DNA of 64,000 bases from Verticiella alkaliphila (lineage in GTDB: Bacteria; Pseudomonadota; Gammaproteobacteria; Burkholderiales; Burkholderiaceae_B). The stretch lies in contig NZ_JADCNH010000025.1 of the NCBI RefSeq assembly GCF_018904615.1, positions 1-64,000 of the forward strand. Reading direction: 5' to 3'. The position numbers were made by a program, and so were the translations under genes. Shown one piece after another: positions 26,487-35,377 of the stretch. The notes beneath the pieces are model-generated. The model saw nothing but the letters and a program-made list of their open reading frames with translations, was not told where the DNA came from and searched no databases. How positions within the stretch are numbered: position 1 is the stretch's first letter; every line of letters starts with the position of its first letter.

Positions 26487-26524
26487 TCTTATATAAGACT
26501 ATAAATTTTATCGTTAAATATCAA
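26487..26524 (-). promoter_or_regulatory. aceA promoter region with 12-bp palindrome
   Basis: The 311-bp stretch 26368-26678 has no gene and is far richer in A+T than its surroundings. On the minus strand a TTGATA (26519-26524) and a TATAGT (26498-26503) are 15 bases apart, slightly short for sigma70 elements. Directly downstream is the perfect palindrome TCTTATATAAGA (26487-26498), well placed for a repressor. The assignment to aceA is by position; the protein that binds is unknown. Confidence 0.45.
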
Positions 26525-26678
26525 ACACTTGTTAATTCAATTTTATGTTGTGAAAAGCTATTGCCATCTTGTGAAACGCCAAGGTGCTGCGCAGCAGCAT
26601 GACCCCGGGGAAACCCTCGGGCAGGTGCGTGGTTCAATGGCACCCTGTCCACACTCCTTGCTTCTCACCGTGCCGCCC

Positions 26679-27260
26679 ATGCGCACTGTCATGACATTCA
26701 TCGCCGGCGTGCTGTTCCTCGCGAGCGTATTGACCTCGGTGCAGGGCTTGAACGACCGGCGCGCGCTGCGGCGTCTGCCTGACCCGCCCCCCTTCTCCAG
26801 CCTGCGCGTGATCCAGGGCGTGGCCGTGCAGACTGCGAGCCCGAGCCTGCGGTTTCGCGACCGGCTAGGCTCAGGGCACCTCACCGTCCAGACAGACGAT
26901 GGCAGGCTCTGGCAGTTCTGGCACCCCGTGCTGCCGTCACACACCCGTCGCGTGTTCACGACTGCGCAGGATCGGCTCGTACAGGTCGCATATGGCCCCC
27001 CTGTGGCGCGGGCCGAGGATGGCAGCCCCATCTGGACGTTGTGGCAAGTGCAGCTCGAGGGCGCCCGATGGGTGGATTACAACGATCTCGCGGGCCAGCG
27101 CGCTGACCGCACCCGTAGCAGTCGGATCACACTGACCGCTGGCGCCGCGCTGCTGGCGGCCTCTCTGGTGCTGGGTATCCTGACGTGGCGCGGCGGGCAG
27201 GCGACGAAAAAGCCGCGTGGTACCCGTCGGACGCGACCGCGGGCTCGCCGCCGGGCGTGA
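26679..27260 (+). CDS. Hypothetical membrane protein with two terminal membrane spans
   Basis: A 193-residue protein of unknown function. An N-terminal hydrophobic segment (residues about 4-22) and a second one near residues 158-178 ('LTAGAALLAASLVLGILTW') enclose a soluble domain with beta-rich sequence ('VAVQTASPSLRFRDRLGSGHLTVQTDDG'). The C-terminus is very basic (RRTRPRARRRA). The topology resembles DUF3592-type proteins, but I cannot assign it. The ATG at 26679 gives a clean membrane start; an ATG at 26637 is an alternative and neither has a clear ribosome binding site. It ends 11 bases from a truncated gene on the other strand. Confidence 0.55.
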   Translation: MRTVMTFIAGVLFLASVLTSVQGLNDRRALRRLPDPPPFSSLRVIQGVAVQTASPSLRFRDRLGSGHLTVQTDDGRLWQFWHPVLPSHTRRVFTTAQDRLVQVAYGPPVARAEDGSPIWTLWQVQLEGARWVDYNDLAGQRADRTRSSRITLTAGAALLAASLVLGILTWRGGQATKKPRGTRRTRPRARRRA

Positions 27261-27271
27261 GCGCCAGCGCC

Positions 27272-27739
27272 TCAGAGACCCAGAAACGTGAAGGGCTCGG
27301 CCGAGAGCGCATCCACGGCATCCTGTACCGTGGCGTACTGATCGAGCACGTACTGCGCCCAGGCGGCGATCGACAGCCCCGGAGCCTTGCCGTCGTACGC
27401 CGGGTACTCAGACTCGACCAGCCACAGCACATTGGCGACCAGACCCACCTCGTTCATGCCGTCAGTGGTGGAAATGTCGTAGCCGGTGGCAATCACCGAG
27501 CCGTAACGCGACGTGCAGGCCACCGAATTTGGCCCCGCCTGCCCATTGCGCGCCATGCCCCGCGGGAAGATCCAGAGATTCGTCCCGACGTCGGTCTTCC
27601 AGTCCATGGAGCGCGCCGTGACGACGTGCTCTCCCGCGCCGTGGAAGACGAGCCTCGTGCAGGCGTGCGCCGACAATGCCGTTGCCATCGCCATCACGCT
27701 TGCGCACACCACCGCCCAACGATGCCGAAGAACGCCCAT
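27272..27739 (-). pseudogene. 3'-truncated choloylglycine hydrolase/penicillin V acylase-like Ntn hydrolase
   Basis: The 155-residue product begins with a signal peptide that ends SAHA, followed by Cys33 (numbered from the upstream ATG at 27757), the N-terminal nucleophile of this Ntn-hydrolase family. 'CTRLVFHGAG', 'TARSMDW' and 'DGMNEVGLVANVLWL' are typical. Full-length relatives have about 340-360 residues, so the C-terminal half is missing: the frame stops at 27272, 11 bases from the convergent gene. I found no continuation in other frames. It is probably a remnant left by a deletion or rearrangement and is unlikely to be active. Confidence 0.7.
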
Positions 27740-27816
27740 GACCGCCTCTGTTCTCAATGGATGAGGTGGCAGGTTAACGCGGTTTGTCAGGCACGCAGAC
27801 AGGTCCCAAAAAGAAA

Positions 27817-27835
27817 ACGGGCCCCTGGGGCCCGT
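27817..27835 (-). terminator. Intrinsic terminator after pgsA
   Basis: ACGGGCCCC-T-GGGGCCCGT (27817-27835) is a perfect dyad; on the minus strand it is followed by TTTTCTTTTT. It ends the pdxJ-acpS-nagZ-uvrC-pgsA transcription unit, or at least uvrC-pgsA. Confidence 0.85.
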
Positions 27836-27853
27836 CCGTTAAGCAGTGCGTGC

Positions 27854-28426
27854 TCAGCCTGCCTTTTCTTTGATGACGGGCCAGGCCCGGCGCAGGTAAT
27901 AGAGCATCGACCACACGGTGAGCACGGCGGCGACTTCGATGAGGCGCGTGCCCCACCAGGCGGTGTCGATACCGGCAATCGGGCGGCCATACAACAGGCA
28001 GGGAATCGCCGTCATCTGCGCCACCGTCTTGACCTTGCCGAGCCAGTTCACGGCCACGCTCGCCCGCGCGCCCAACTGGGCCATCCACTCGCGCAGCGCG
28101 GAAATCGCGATCTCGCGGCCAACGATGATGAGGGCGATGAAGGCATCCACCCGCCCTTCGGCAAGCAGGATGAGCAAGGCCGCGCAGACCATGAGCTTGT
28201 CGGCGACCGGGTCCAGGAAAGCCCCGAAGGAGGACATCTGGTTCCAGCGCCGGGCCAGGTAGCCGTCCAGCCAGTCCGTGACGGCGGCAAAGACGAAGGC
28301 GGCCGCGGCAATGGCATCGCGATGCACCGGCGAGACCGTGCCGTCCGGGAGGTAATACAGCGCGACGAGCAGCGGGATCATGAAGATCCGCAGCCAGGTC
28401 AGCACGATGGGCAGGTTCAGAGGCAT
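27854..28426 (-). CDS. pgsA: CDP-diacylglycerol--glycerol-3-phosphate 3-phosphatidyltransferase
   Basis: A 190-residue inner membrane enzyme that makes phosphatidylglycerophosphate, committed to phosphatidylglycerol synthesis. The CDP-alcohol phosphatidyltransferase motif D-G-x2-A-R-x8-G-x3-D-x3-D is complete: D54, G55, A58, R59, G68, D72, D76. Several hydrophobic helices surround it. The start at 28426 is 10 bases after the uvrC stop, a conserved arrangement in proteobacteria. In many relatives tRNA genes follow pgsA; none is seen here. Confidence 0.95.
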   Translation of the reverse strand: MPLNLPIVLTWLRIFMIPLLVALYYLPDGTVSPVHRDAIAAAAFVFAAVTDWLDGYLARRWNQMSSFGAFLDPVADKLMVCAALLILLAEGRVDAFIALIIVGREIAISALREWMAQLGARASVAVNWLGKVKTVAQMTAIPCLLYGRPIAGIDTAWWGTRLIEVAAVLTVWSMLYYLRRAWPVIKEKAG

Positions 28427-28436
28427 AGGTCGTATG

Positions 28437-30260
28437 TTAATGCAGCGCCCGGTAGATGCGCTCGGCAAGTTCCAGAGACACCCCTTCCACGGTGGCGAGT
28501 TCCTCCACGCTGGCGGCGGCCACGCCGCGCAGGCCGCCGAAGCGGGACAGCATGCGCTGGCGGCGCTTGGGGCCGATGCCTTCGATCTCCTCCAGGCGGG
28601 ACACGCCGCGCGCCTTGGCGCGCTTGGCCCGCATGCCGGTGATCGCGAAGCGGTGCGCTTCGTCGCGCACCTGGGCCACGAGCATGAGGGCAGCCGAATC
28701 CGGGCCCAGGGCCAGGGGTTCGCGGCCATCGGCGAAGACAAGCGTCTCCAGCCCCACCTTGCGCCCCTCGCCCTTGGCCACGCCTACCAGCACGCCAATG
28801 TCCAGCCCGAGCTCTTCAAAGACCTGACGAGCGATGGCAACCTGGCCCTTGCCCCCGTCGATGAGCACCACGCCGGGCAACGGGGCGTCGCCGCGCGCGG
28901 TCTTCTCGAAGCGCCGGGTCAGCACCTGGCGCATCGCTGCGTAGTCGTCGCCGCCCGTGATGTCCGTGATGTTGTAGCGACGGTACTCGCGGGACTGCAT
29001 GGCATGGCTGTGATAGACCACGTTCGAGGCCTGGGTGGCCTCGCCCGCCGTGTGGCTGATGTCGAAGCACTCGATACGGAGCGCCGAGAGCGCCTCGTCG
29101 TCCATGTCCAGCCCCAGCTGCTCGGCGAGCGCACGGGTACGCGCCTGTTGCGAACCCACTTCGGAGAGCAGCCGGGTCAGCGCAAGCTGCGCATTCTGAG
29201 CGGCCTGCTCCAGCCACTGCCGGCGCAGGCCTTGTGGCTGATGCAGGATGCGCGTGCGCTGGCCGGCCTCGTTCACGAGCACAGCCGAGACCTCACTCTC
29301 GGCCGGCAGCGGGTGCGAGACCACGATGACAGGCGGGATCTGGCTCTCCAGGTAGTGCTGCGACAGGAACGCCTCCAGCACGGCGGGCGGCTCGTCCCCA
29401 TCCACGTGCGTCGGGAAGATCGCCTTGTCGCCCAGGTGCCGCCCACCGCGCACCATGGCAAGGTTCACGCACACCCGGCCGCCTGCGATCGCCACGGCAA
29501 CGAGGTCGGTGTCGCCCACGTCGGTCTCCATGGTCTGCTGCTGCAGCACCTTCGCGAGCGCCTGCATCTGGTCACGCAGCAAGCCCGCTTCCTCGAAGCG
29601 CAGATCCATCGAAGCCTGCAACATGCGCGCCTCGATGTCGTCCATCACCTCCTTGGTGTGCCCTTGCAGGAAGCGTGTCGCGCGCTTGACGTCATGGCCG
29701 TAGGCCTCTGGCGTGATGGCGTCTACACAGGGTGCCGAGCATCTGCCGATCTGGTGCAGCAGACAGGGGCGCGAGCGGTTGGCGAAGACGGTGTCCTCGC
29801 AGGTGCGCAGCTTGAAAACCTTCTGCAGGATCTGGATGCTCTCGCGTACCGCCCAGGCGTTGGGGTACGGGCCGAAGAACTGGTTGCGGCGGTCCGTCGC
29901 GCCCCGGTAATAGGCGATACGCGGGAAGGTATGCCCGGTGATCTTCAGGTAGGGATAGGATTTGTCGTCGCGAAAGAGGATGTTGTAGCGCGGCGAGAGC
30001 GACTTGATGAGGTTGTTCTCGAGCAGCAGCGCTTCGGCCTCGGATCGCGTGACCGTGACTTCCACCTTCGCCACGCGCGCCACCATGTGGGCGATGCGCG
30101 GGCTCGATGGCGTCTTCTGGAAATACGAGGAGACGCGCTTCTTGAGCTCGCGCGCCTTGCCGACATAGAGGACGGTGCCTTCGGCGTCGATGTGACGGTA
30201 GACCCCAGGCAGGTTGGGTAGCTGCGCCAGGAAGGCGCGCAGGTCGAAAGTCTCGGACAT
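28437..30260 (-). CDS. uvrC: Excinuclease ABC subunit C
   Basis: A 607-residue UvrC of normal length, which makes both incisions in nucleotide excision repair. Domains in order: the GIY-YIG nuclease ('[20 protein letters not shown]', residues about 17-36), a Cys-rich stretch ('[15 protein letters not shown]'), the UVR motif region (about 200-235), the RNase H-like nuclease with '[10 protein letters not shown]' and 'LIDGGKGQ', and C-terminal helix-hairpin-helix repeats (about 560-607). The ATG at 30260 is the usual family start. It lies between nagZ and pgsA. Confidence 0.97.
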   Translation of the reverse strand: MSETFDLRAFLAQLPNLPGVYRHIDAEGTVLYVGKARELKKRVSSYFQKTPSSPRIAHMVARVAKVEVTVTRSEAEALLLENNLIKSLSPRYNILFRDDKSYPYLKITGHTFPRIAYYRGATDRRNQFFGPYPNAWAVRESIQILQKVFKLRTCEDTVFANRSRPCLLHQIGRCSAPCVDAITPEAYGHDVKRATRFLQGHTKEVMDDIEARMLQASMDLRFEEAGLLRDQMQALAKVLQQQTMETDVGDTDLVAVAIAGGRVCVNLAMVRGGRHLGDKAIFPTHVDGDEPPAVLEAFLSQHYLESQIPPVIVVSHPLPAESEVSAVLVNEAGQRTRILHQPQGLRRQWLEQAAQNAQLALTRLLSEVGSQQARTRALAEQLGLDMDDEALSALRIECFDISHTAGEATQASNVVYHSHAMQSREYRRYNITDITGGDDYAAMRQVLTRRFEKTARGDAPLPGVVLIDGGKGQVAIARQVFEELGLDIGVLVGVAKGEGRKVGLETLVFADGREPLALGPDSAALMLVAQVRDEAHRFAITGMRAKRAKARGVSRLEEIEGIGPKRRQRMLSRFGGLRGVAAASVEELATVEGVSLELAERIYRALH

Positions 30261-30313
30261 GTCGCTATTATCGCAAGCTCGAGACCCGACGGCGCCCTCG
30301 CCGGATACGGCGC

Positions 30314-31363
30314 TCAGCGGCTCAGTGCCGCCACCTCGTCGCGCGCGCGCTGGTAGCCCGTGTCCGCCTGCAGCGACGTCCAATCCAGCGCCGGCAAGCG
30401 CGGCGTGAGGCGCCGGATCCGAGCCACGGATGCCGGCTCGGGCGCTCGCGTGAGCCGCGCGAGAAGCTCATCGGCGAGGTCGGGCCGATTGCACACCAGC
30501 ACCATGTCGCAGCCAGCATCCAGCGCCGCGTCGGCGCGAGCCAGGATGTCGCCCGCCACCGTGGCCCCTTCCATCGTGAGGTCATCCGAGAACACGACGC
30601 CGTCGTAGCCCAGGCGGGCGCGCAGGATCTCGCGCACCCAGATCGGCGAGAAGCCGGCAGGCTTGTCGTCCACCGCGGGATACACCACGTGCGCCGGCAT
30701 GACCCCGCCGATCACGGCGTCTTCCAGCCACCCGTAGGGTGCCGCATCGTCCGCGAGCAAGGTGTCGAGATCCCGTTCGTCCACTGGCAACGCATGATGC
30801 GAATCGGCCTCGGCCCAGCCATGTCCGGGAAAGTGCTTGCCGCACGCGCCCATGCCAGCGAGCGACAGACCCTGGGCCAGGGCGCGCGCGAGTTGCGCCA
30901 CGACGGCCGCATCGCGATGAAAGGCGCGCGTGCCGATGACGGCGCTGCGCCCATGATCCAGATCGAGCACCGGCGTAAAGCTGAAATCCACGCCGCAGGC
31001 GCGCAACTCGGCGGCCAGCACGTAACCCACGCGGCTCGCCGCGCGCAGCGCCGCGGGCGCGTCGCGATCCCACAGCTCGCCCAGCACCTGCATCGGCGGC
31101 AGCACGGTGAAGCCGTCCTCGCGAAAGCGCTGCACGCGTCCGCCCTCATGATCCACGGCGATCAGTAGAGGTTCTGCGCGGGCGGCATGGATGGCATCGG
31201 TGAGTGCGCTGAGCTGAGCGCGATCCGCAAAGTTGCGGGCGAAGAGGATCACGCCGCCCACCAGCGGATGGCGAAGGCGCTCGGCTTCGGCGTCGGTGAG
31301 GGTCAGGCCCGCGACGTCGACCATGACGCTGCCAGGCGCGAGAATGTCAGGGGAATGAGGCAT
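30314..31363 (-). CDS. nagZ: Beta-N-acetylhexosaminidase of peptidoglycan recycling
   Basis: A 349-residue cytoplasmic GH3 enzyme that releases N-acetylglucosamine from anhydro-muropeptides. The NagZ signature '[16 protein letters not shown]' supplies the catalytic His/Asp loop, and '[10 protein letters not shown]' contains the nucleophile Asp. The ATG at 31363 starts '[19 protein letters not shown]', a usual N-terminus. It follows acpS after 38 bases and precedes uvrC after 53. Confidence 0.95.
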   Translation of the reverse strand: MPHSPDILAPGSVMVDVAGLTLTDAEAERLRHPLVGGVILFARNFADRAQLSALTDAIHAARAEPLLIAVDHEGGRVQRFREDGFTVLPPMQVLGELWDRDAPAALRAASRVGYVLAAELRACGVDFSFTPVLDLDHGRSAVIGTRAFHRDAAVVAQLARALAQGLSLAGMGACGKHFPGHGWAEADSHHALPVDERDLDTLLADDAAPYGWLEDAVIGGVMPAHVVYPAVDDKPAGFSPIWVREILRARLGYDGVVFSDDLTMEGATVAGDILARADAALDAGCDMVLVCNRPDLADELLARLTRAPEPASVARIRRLTPRLPALDWTSLQADTGYQRARDEVAALSR

Positions 31364-31401
31364 AGGATGCACCAGGACAGAAGTGGCCGGCGCGCGCAGG
31401 A

Positions 31402-31857
31402 TCAGCGGCGCTCGGCGATGACGTAGGCGGCGACGAGATCGGACTCGTCGGTCAGCGAGACATGAAAGGCGCCGTAGCGCTCGGCGCACCAGGCACGCAG
31501 CACCGGATCGACGATCGTGACGACAGGGCGGCCGGAGCGCTCGTTCAGAAACTGCACGGCACGCCAGTACATCGGCATGCGCATGCCCAGGCCGACGGCC
31601 TTCGAGAAGGCTTCCTTGGCCGCGAAGCGGGTGGCAAGAAAGCGCACGCCACGCAATTCGGCACGTGCGCGGCGGGCCGTGAAGCGGGCGAGTTCGTCGG
31701 GTGTCAGGATGCGCTGGGCGAAGCGATCGCCATGCCGCGCGAGGGCGGCGACCACCCGTTCGGTGCGCAGCAGATCCATGCCGATGCCGGCGATGGCAGA
31801 CGCGCCCTGCCCTGCAGCCTCGGCCGGCGTCCCGTTCGCAGGCGCGCCTGAGCTCAT
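31402..31857 (-). CDS. acpS: Holo-[acyl-carrier-protein] synthase
   Basis: AcpS transfers 4'-phosphopantetheine from CoA to apo-ACP. The 151-residue product has the magnesium-binding '[11 protein letters not shown]' (D28) and '[12 protein letters not shown]' (K81, E82). The N-terminus is about 20 residues longer than usual ([20 protein letters not shown]), so translation could begin further in, but the ATG at 31857 overlaps the pdxJ stop by 4 bases, which supports it. Order pdxJ-acpS-nagZ is typical for Burkholderiales. Confidence 0.94.
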   Translation of the reverse strand: MSSGAPANGTPAEAAGQGASAIAGIGMDLLRTERVVAALARHGDRFAQRILTPDELARFTARRARAELRGVRFLATRFAAKEAFSKAVGLGMRMPMYWRAVQFLNERSGRPVVTIVDPVLRAWCAERYGAFHVSLTDESDLVAAYVIAERR

Positions 31858-32594
31858 GACCGCAATGCCGCGAGCCGGGCCTGCAACATGACCGCCTTCA
31901 TGTCGCGCACCGCGCGCTCCCAGCCGTCGAACACGGCTTGGGCCACGATGGCGTGACCGATGTTGAGCTCCGCAATGCCGGTCAACGCGGCCACCGCTTG
32001 CACGTTCTCGTAATGCAGTCCGTGACCGGCGTTGACGCGAAGGCCGTGCTGCAAGCCTGCCGTCACGCCCGCACGGACACGAGCGAGCTCGGCCTGCGCT
32101 GTGCTCGCATCGGCGGCGTCGGCATAGGCTCCCGTGTGAATTTCGATCACCGTTGCGCCGGCGGCAGCGGCTGCCGCGATTTGCGCAGCATCGGGATCGA
32201 TGAAGAGCGAGACCCGGATGCCCGCATCGTGCAGCCGGGCCACGGCTGAACGCACACGCTCGCGCTGGCCCAGCACGTCGAGCCCGCCTTCGGTCGTCAA
32301 CTCGGCGCGCCGCTCCGGCACGAGGCAGACGTCGTGCGGCCGGACCTGGCACGCGATGTCCAGCATCTCATCCGTCAGGGCGCATTCCAGATTCATGCGC
32401 GTGATGAGCCGTTCGCGCAGGGCGAACACATCCGCATCCTGAATATGGCGACGGTCTTCACGAAGATGGAGGGTAATGAGATCCGCACCGGCAGCTTCAG
32501 CCAGTTGGGCTGCGCGCAGGGGATCGGGGTAGGCCGTGTGACGCTGCTGACGCAAGGTCGCAACGTGGTCGATGTTGACGCCGAGTTCGATCAT
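31854..32594 (-). CDS. pdxJ: Pyridoxine 5'-phosphate synthase
   Basis: PdxJ condenses 1-deoxyxylulose 5-phosphate with 3-amino-2-oxopropyl phosphate, closing the vitamin B6 ring. The 246-residue TIM-barrel protein starts with '[23 protein letters not shown]', and has '[15 protein letters not shown]' and '[13 protein letters not shown]', all conserved family blocks. It is the first gene visible in this operon; era-recO, which often precede it, are absent here, so the operon probably has its own promoter in 32595-32660, where TATAAG occurs on the minus strand. Confidence 0.96.
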   Translation of the reverse strand: MIELGVNIDHVATLRQQRHTAYPDPLRAAQLAEAAGADLITLHLREDRRHIQDADVFALRERLITRMNLECALTDEMLDIACQVRPHDVCLVPERRAELTTEGGLDVLGQRERVRSAVARLHDAGIRVSLFIDPDAAQIAAAAAAGATVIEIHTGAYADAADASTAQAELARVRAGVTAGLQHGLRVNAGHGLHYENVQAVAALTGIAELNIGHAIVAQAVFDGWERAVRDMKAVMLQARLAALRS

Positions 32595-32660
32595 GCGAGA
32601 AGTTTACTCGCAAGCGCACCGGTCGCGGAACACCGCAGTACGCCTTATACGCTTTAGGCT

Positions 32661-32683
32661 GGCGGGAGCGCGAGGCTCCCGCC
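32661..32683. terminator. Stem-loop between the 24-residue peptide gene and pdxJ
   Basis: GGCGGGAGC (32661-32669) and GCTCCCGCC (32675-32683) form a perfect 9-bp stem with loop GCGAG. It lies about 80 bases after the small peptide gene on the minus strand. No U-tract follows, so termination could be weak. The rest of 32595-32763 shows no gene. Confidence 0.5.
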
Positions 32684-32763
32684 CGGGCCGAAGCCCAGCC
32701 CGGCGTCTGTCCGCAGCTCCGACCCTGCGCCAAGCGAGGGGCCGCAGCAACGGACAGTCGGCG

Positions 32764-32838
32764 TCAGAAGACGAAGAAGTACAGCAACAGAATGATGGGA
32801 ATCGGGATACCGATCAACCACAGCAAAATACCTTTCAT
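32764..32838 (-). CDS. 24-residue hydrophobic small protein
   Basis: A very short reading frame: M-K-G-I-L-L-W-L-I-G-I-P, then P-I-I-L-L-L-Y-F-F-V-F, read directly from the minus strand. The whole peptide is one membrane span with a single Lys at the N-terminus and a central Pro-containing kink. A GAGGAGA sequence precedes the ATG by about 10 bases, a plausible ribosome binding site. It is downstream of two CsbD/DUF883-type genes on the same strand and may belong to the same stress-related transcript. Similar tiny Leu/Ile-rich proteins are annotated in Betaproteobacteria as far as I recall; function is unknown. Confidence 0.6.
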   Translation of the reverse strand: MKGILLWLIGIPIPIILLLYFFVF

Positions 32839-32899
32839 GACACCAGCTCTCCTCGGGGGCGGCGAGGCCCCCGATCAATCAGATTCAATACACCGCATC

Positions 32900-33169
32900 T
32901 CAGCGGCGGCTCAGCACGCCCAGGATGTAGCCCACCAGACCGGCGACCGCGAGTGCGCCAATCGGGTTGCGCTCCACGCGAGCCGCGAGGTCACCCGTCA
33001 CTTCCTTGAACTGGTCGCACGCTTGACCGTACAGGTCCTGAGCGGCGCCCTGCACCTGGCGGGCAACGCCCTCGCCACGGTGTTGGTCGTCACCCGTCAG
33101 CACGCCCGCAGCTTCCTGCACGCGGCCGACAGCCTTGTTCACGGTCCCTTCAACTCGGTCGCCGTTCAT
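32900..33169 (-). CDS. CsbD-like/DUF883-type small membrane-anchored protein
   Basis: An 89-residue protein. Its N-terminal part (residues 1-35, 'NGDRVEGTVNKAVGRVQEAAGVLTGD') looks like a CsbD helix pair. Its C-terminus, 'VERNPIGALAVAGLVGYILGVLSRR', is the membrane anchor of the ElaB/YqjD/DUF883 group, whose members tether ribosomes or other partners in stationary phase. TGGAGA precedes the ATG at 33169. It lies between a CsbD gene and the 24-residue peptide gene. A stress or envelope role is inferred from family only. Confidence 0.8.
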   Translation of the reverse strand: MNGDRVEGTVNKAVGRVQEAAGVLTGDDQHRGEGVARQVQGAAQDLYGQACDQFKEVTGDLAARVERNPIGALAVAGLVGYILGVLSRR

Positions 33170-33216
33170 GATTTCTCCAGATATTGAGTTCAGACCTGAC
33201 GGTCGTTGTGCCACGC

Positions 33217-33396
33217 TCAGCGCGTAGCGTCCTTGACGGCTTCTTTCGCGTCGCCATAGCCCTTTTGAGTCTTGCCTTCGGCCTGCTTGGCAACGCCCTT
33301 GGCTTGCTGGGACGTGCTGCCCGTGGCCTTGCCAACGCTTTCCTGCACCTTGCCGGCGGCGTCTTTCACGGCGCCCTTGACTTGATCCTTGTTCAT
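33217..33396 (-). CDS. CsbD family stress protein
   Basis: A 59-residue, highly charged, Gly/Ala-rich protein ('MNKDQVKGAVKDAAGKVQESVGK', 'GKTQKGYGDAKEAVKD'), the CsbD pattern. Members are induced by general stress in many bacteria; the molecular role is unknown. The ATG at 33396 follows a GGAG. A hairpin, GCACGGG/CCCGTGC (33412-33431), lies just upstream of the ribosome binding site and could be part of the leader. Confidence 0.88.
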   Translation of the reverse strand: MNKDQVKGAVKDAAGKVQESVGKATGSTSQQAKGVAKQAEGKTQKGYGDAKEAVKDATR

Positions 33397-33653
33397 GGCT
33401 TGACTCCAGTGGCACGGGTACATTCCCGTGCTTCTACCTGAGCAAACGCTGTGCCGGCCGGGCGGTATTTGCTCGTCGGTATCCGTACGAGGCTACTATC
33501 GACACCTCGCCCCTGGATGCTAGTGTCGGCCGTGGCGTCAGGCAGCCGTTGCGGTGCGCACGCCGAATCGCCGATGCACCAGGCGCGGCCGATTTGCGCG
33601 AAATTGACCGCATGTTTGTGCTTTTTGCCGATTTGACTCCAAGAGCCCTGCGC

Positions 33654-34274
33654 ATGAATGCCGATCCACATCACATCGCCACTGTCGAGCAGCTCGACAC
33701 CCTCTTCGGCCCCGTCGGGGAGGCCTCGATCCGCAAGGAGATCGATCACATCGCACCCGTGTACCAAGCGCTCATCCAGGCTTCGCCGTTTGCCGTGCTG
33801 GCAACAGCTGGGCCGCTGGGACTGGATGCCTCGCCCCGGGGAGATCCCGCCGGGTTCGTGGTGGTCGAGAACGAGAAGACGCTGCTGCTGCCCGAGCGCC
33901 GCGGCAACAACCGGGTGGACAGCCTGCGCAATCTCGTGGCTGACCCGCGCATGGCCCTGCTCTTTCTGATTCCGGGCGTGGGCGAGACGCTGCGCGTGAA
34001 TGGCCGGGCCCGCATCAGCGTTGATCCTGCGCTGCTGGCGCGCTTCGCCGTGGCGCAAGCACTGCCCAAGTGCGTGCTCGTCATCGACGTCGAGACCGCC
34101 TACTTTCAATGTGCCCGCGCGATCCAGCGCTCCGGCCTGTGGACGCGCTCGGCGCCCGCGCCGGGCATCCTGCCCACGGCAGGCGCGGTGCTCCAGGCAC
34201 TCACGCAAGGCAGCGTCGACGGCGCAAGCTACGACCGCGACTTGCCGCAGCGCCAACGCGACACGCTGTACTGA
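33654..34274 (+). CDS. Pyridoxamine 5'-phosphate oxidase-like FMN-binding split-barrel protein
   Basis: A 206-residue flavin-binding split-barrel protein of the MSMEG_1061-like group in the PNPOx superfamily. The pattern 'ASPFAVLATAGPLGLDASPRGDPAGFV', 'LLLPERRGNNRVDSLRNLVADPRMALLFLIPGVGETLRVNG' is typical. The reaction is not known; relatives bind FMN or F420. I use the ATG at 33654 (MNADPHHI); the frame is open further upstream without support. The upstream 257 bp (33397-33653) shows no gene. A terminator follows. Confidence 0.85.
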   Translation: MNADPHHIATVEQLDTLFGPVGEASIRKEIDHIAPVYQALIQASPFAVLATAGPLGLDASPRGDPAGFVVVENEKTLLLPERRGNNRVDSLRNLVADPRMALLFLIPGVGETLRVNGRARISVDPALLARFAVAQALPKCVLVIDVETAYFQCARAIQRSGLWTRSAPAPGILPTAGAVLQALTQGSVDGASYDRDLPQRQRDTLY

Positions 34275-34294
34275 CACCGGGCCCGCAGGAACGA

Positions 34295-34320
34295 CAACGC
34301 CGCCCTGTCAGGCGGCGTTG
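34295..34320. terminator. Bidirectional hairpin terminator
   Basis: CAACGCCGCC (34295-34304) and GGCGGCGTTG (34311-34320) form a perfect 10-bp stem with loop CTGTCA, between the convergent PNPOx-like and Bug genes. Confidence 0.75.
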
Positions 34321-34346
34321 CTTGCTGCACCGTTGATGCGACGTGA

Positions 34347-35333
34347 TCAGTTCACGCTGATCTTCTTGTCGCGAATCACGCCACCCCAGGTGGTGATGTC
34401 GCCCTCGATGCGCTTGGCCATGCCGGCGGCATCTTCGTAGTTGGCGATGGCACCGGCCTTGAGCAGGCGATCCTGGATGGCGGCGTCGGCGAGGATCTCG
34501 CCAATGTCCTTGCTCACCCGGTCCGTGATGTCCTTGGGCGTGCCGGCAGGTGCGAGCAGACCGCCCCACGACACCGCCTCAAAGCCAGGGAAGCCCTGCT
34601 CCGCAATGGTCGGGACGTCCGGCAGCATCGCCACACGTTCCGGCGAGCCCACGGCGATGGCACGCAGCGCGCCACTCTGGATGTGCGGCAACGCAGCGAC
34701 GAGGTCGGCATACATCATCGGCACCTGGCCGCCGAGCAGGTCGGTGATGGCCGGGGTCCCGCCGCCATAGGGCACGTGCTGCATGTCGAAGTCGCCCAGC
34801 TGCTTCAGGAGTTCCATCGTGAGATGGCCGAAGCTGCCCACGCCCGAACTCGTGTAGTTCAACTGACCGTTCTCGGCCTTGGCCTTGGCGATCAGCTCCT
34901 GCATGCTCTTCACATCGAGCACCTTGGGGTTGACCACCACCACGATCGGCAGCGAGTACACGGTGGCGACCGGGGCGAAATCCTTGGCCACGTCGTAGCG
35001 CGCGCTCGGATACAGCTGGGGTGCGAGCAACGTGGGGGTCGCAAGCATCATGTAGGTGTAGCCGTCGGCCGGCATCTTGGCCACGGCCGTGGCCGCGATG
35101 GCGCCAGACGCGCCAGCACGGTTCTCGACGACGACGGGCTGGCCCACGCGCTTGCTCAGCTCCTGGCCGATGATGCGCGAGGCCGTATCGGTGGGACCGC
35201 CCGGCGGGAAGGGCACGACCAGACGCAGGGCCTGATCGGGCCAAGTCTGGGCGTGAGCGAAGCCGGCCGTGGCGCACAGCGCCACCGCCACGGCCAGCAG
35301 CGTGCGGCGGGCGGGTTGAAACGCAAATACCAT
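34347..35333 (-). CDS. Bug-family TTT periplasmic solute receptor
   Basis: A 328-residue Bug receptor with a clear signal peptide (MVFAFQPARRTLLAVAV..., cleavage near AHA|QTW) and the blocks 'WPDQALRLVVPFPPGGPTDTASRIIG', 'VENRAGASGAIAATAVAKMPADGYT' and 'YDVAKDFAPVATV'. It follows the CoA transferase gene by 44 bases and is the last gene of a minus-strand unit with two acyl-CoA dehydrogenases. It is the third Bug gene of the window and, like the others, has no TctAB neighbour. Confidence 0.93.
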   Translation of the reverse strand: MVFAFQPARRTLLAVAVALCATAGFAHAQTWPDQALRLVVPFPPGGPTDTASRIIGQELSKRVGQPVVVENRAGASGAIAATAVAKMPADGYTYMMLATPTLLAPQLYPSARYDVAKDFAPVATVYSLPIVVVVNPKVLDVKSMQELIAKAKAENGQLNYTSSGVGSFGHLTMELLKQLGDFDMQHVPYGGGTPAITDLLGGQVPMMYADLVAALPHIQSGALRAIAVGSPERVAMLPDVPTIAEQGFPGFEAVSWGGLLAPAGTPKDITDRVSKDIGEILADAAIQDRLLKAGAIANYEDAAGMAKRIEGDITTWGGVIRDKKISVN

Positions 35334-35377
35334 GATGTAAAGCCTCTTTCCTTGTGGGACGGATCGGCTGTCGGCGC

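Noticed and set aside
27780-27853. tRNA genes downstream of pgsA, expected from relatives
   Set aside because: I see only the terminator hairpin; there is no cloverleaf or T-loop sequence.
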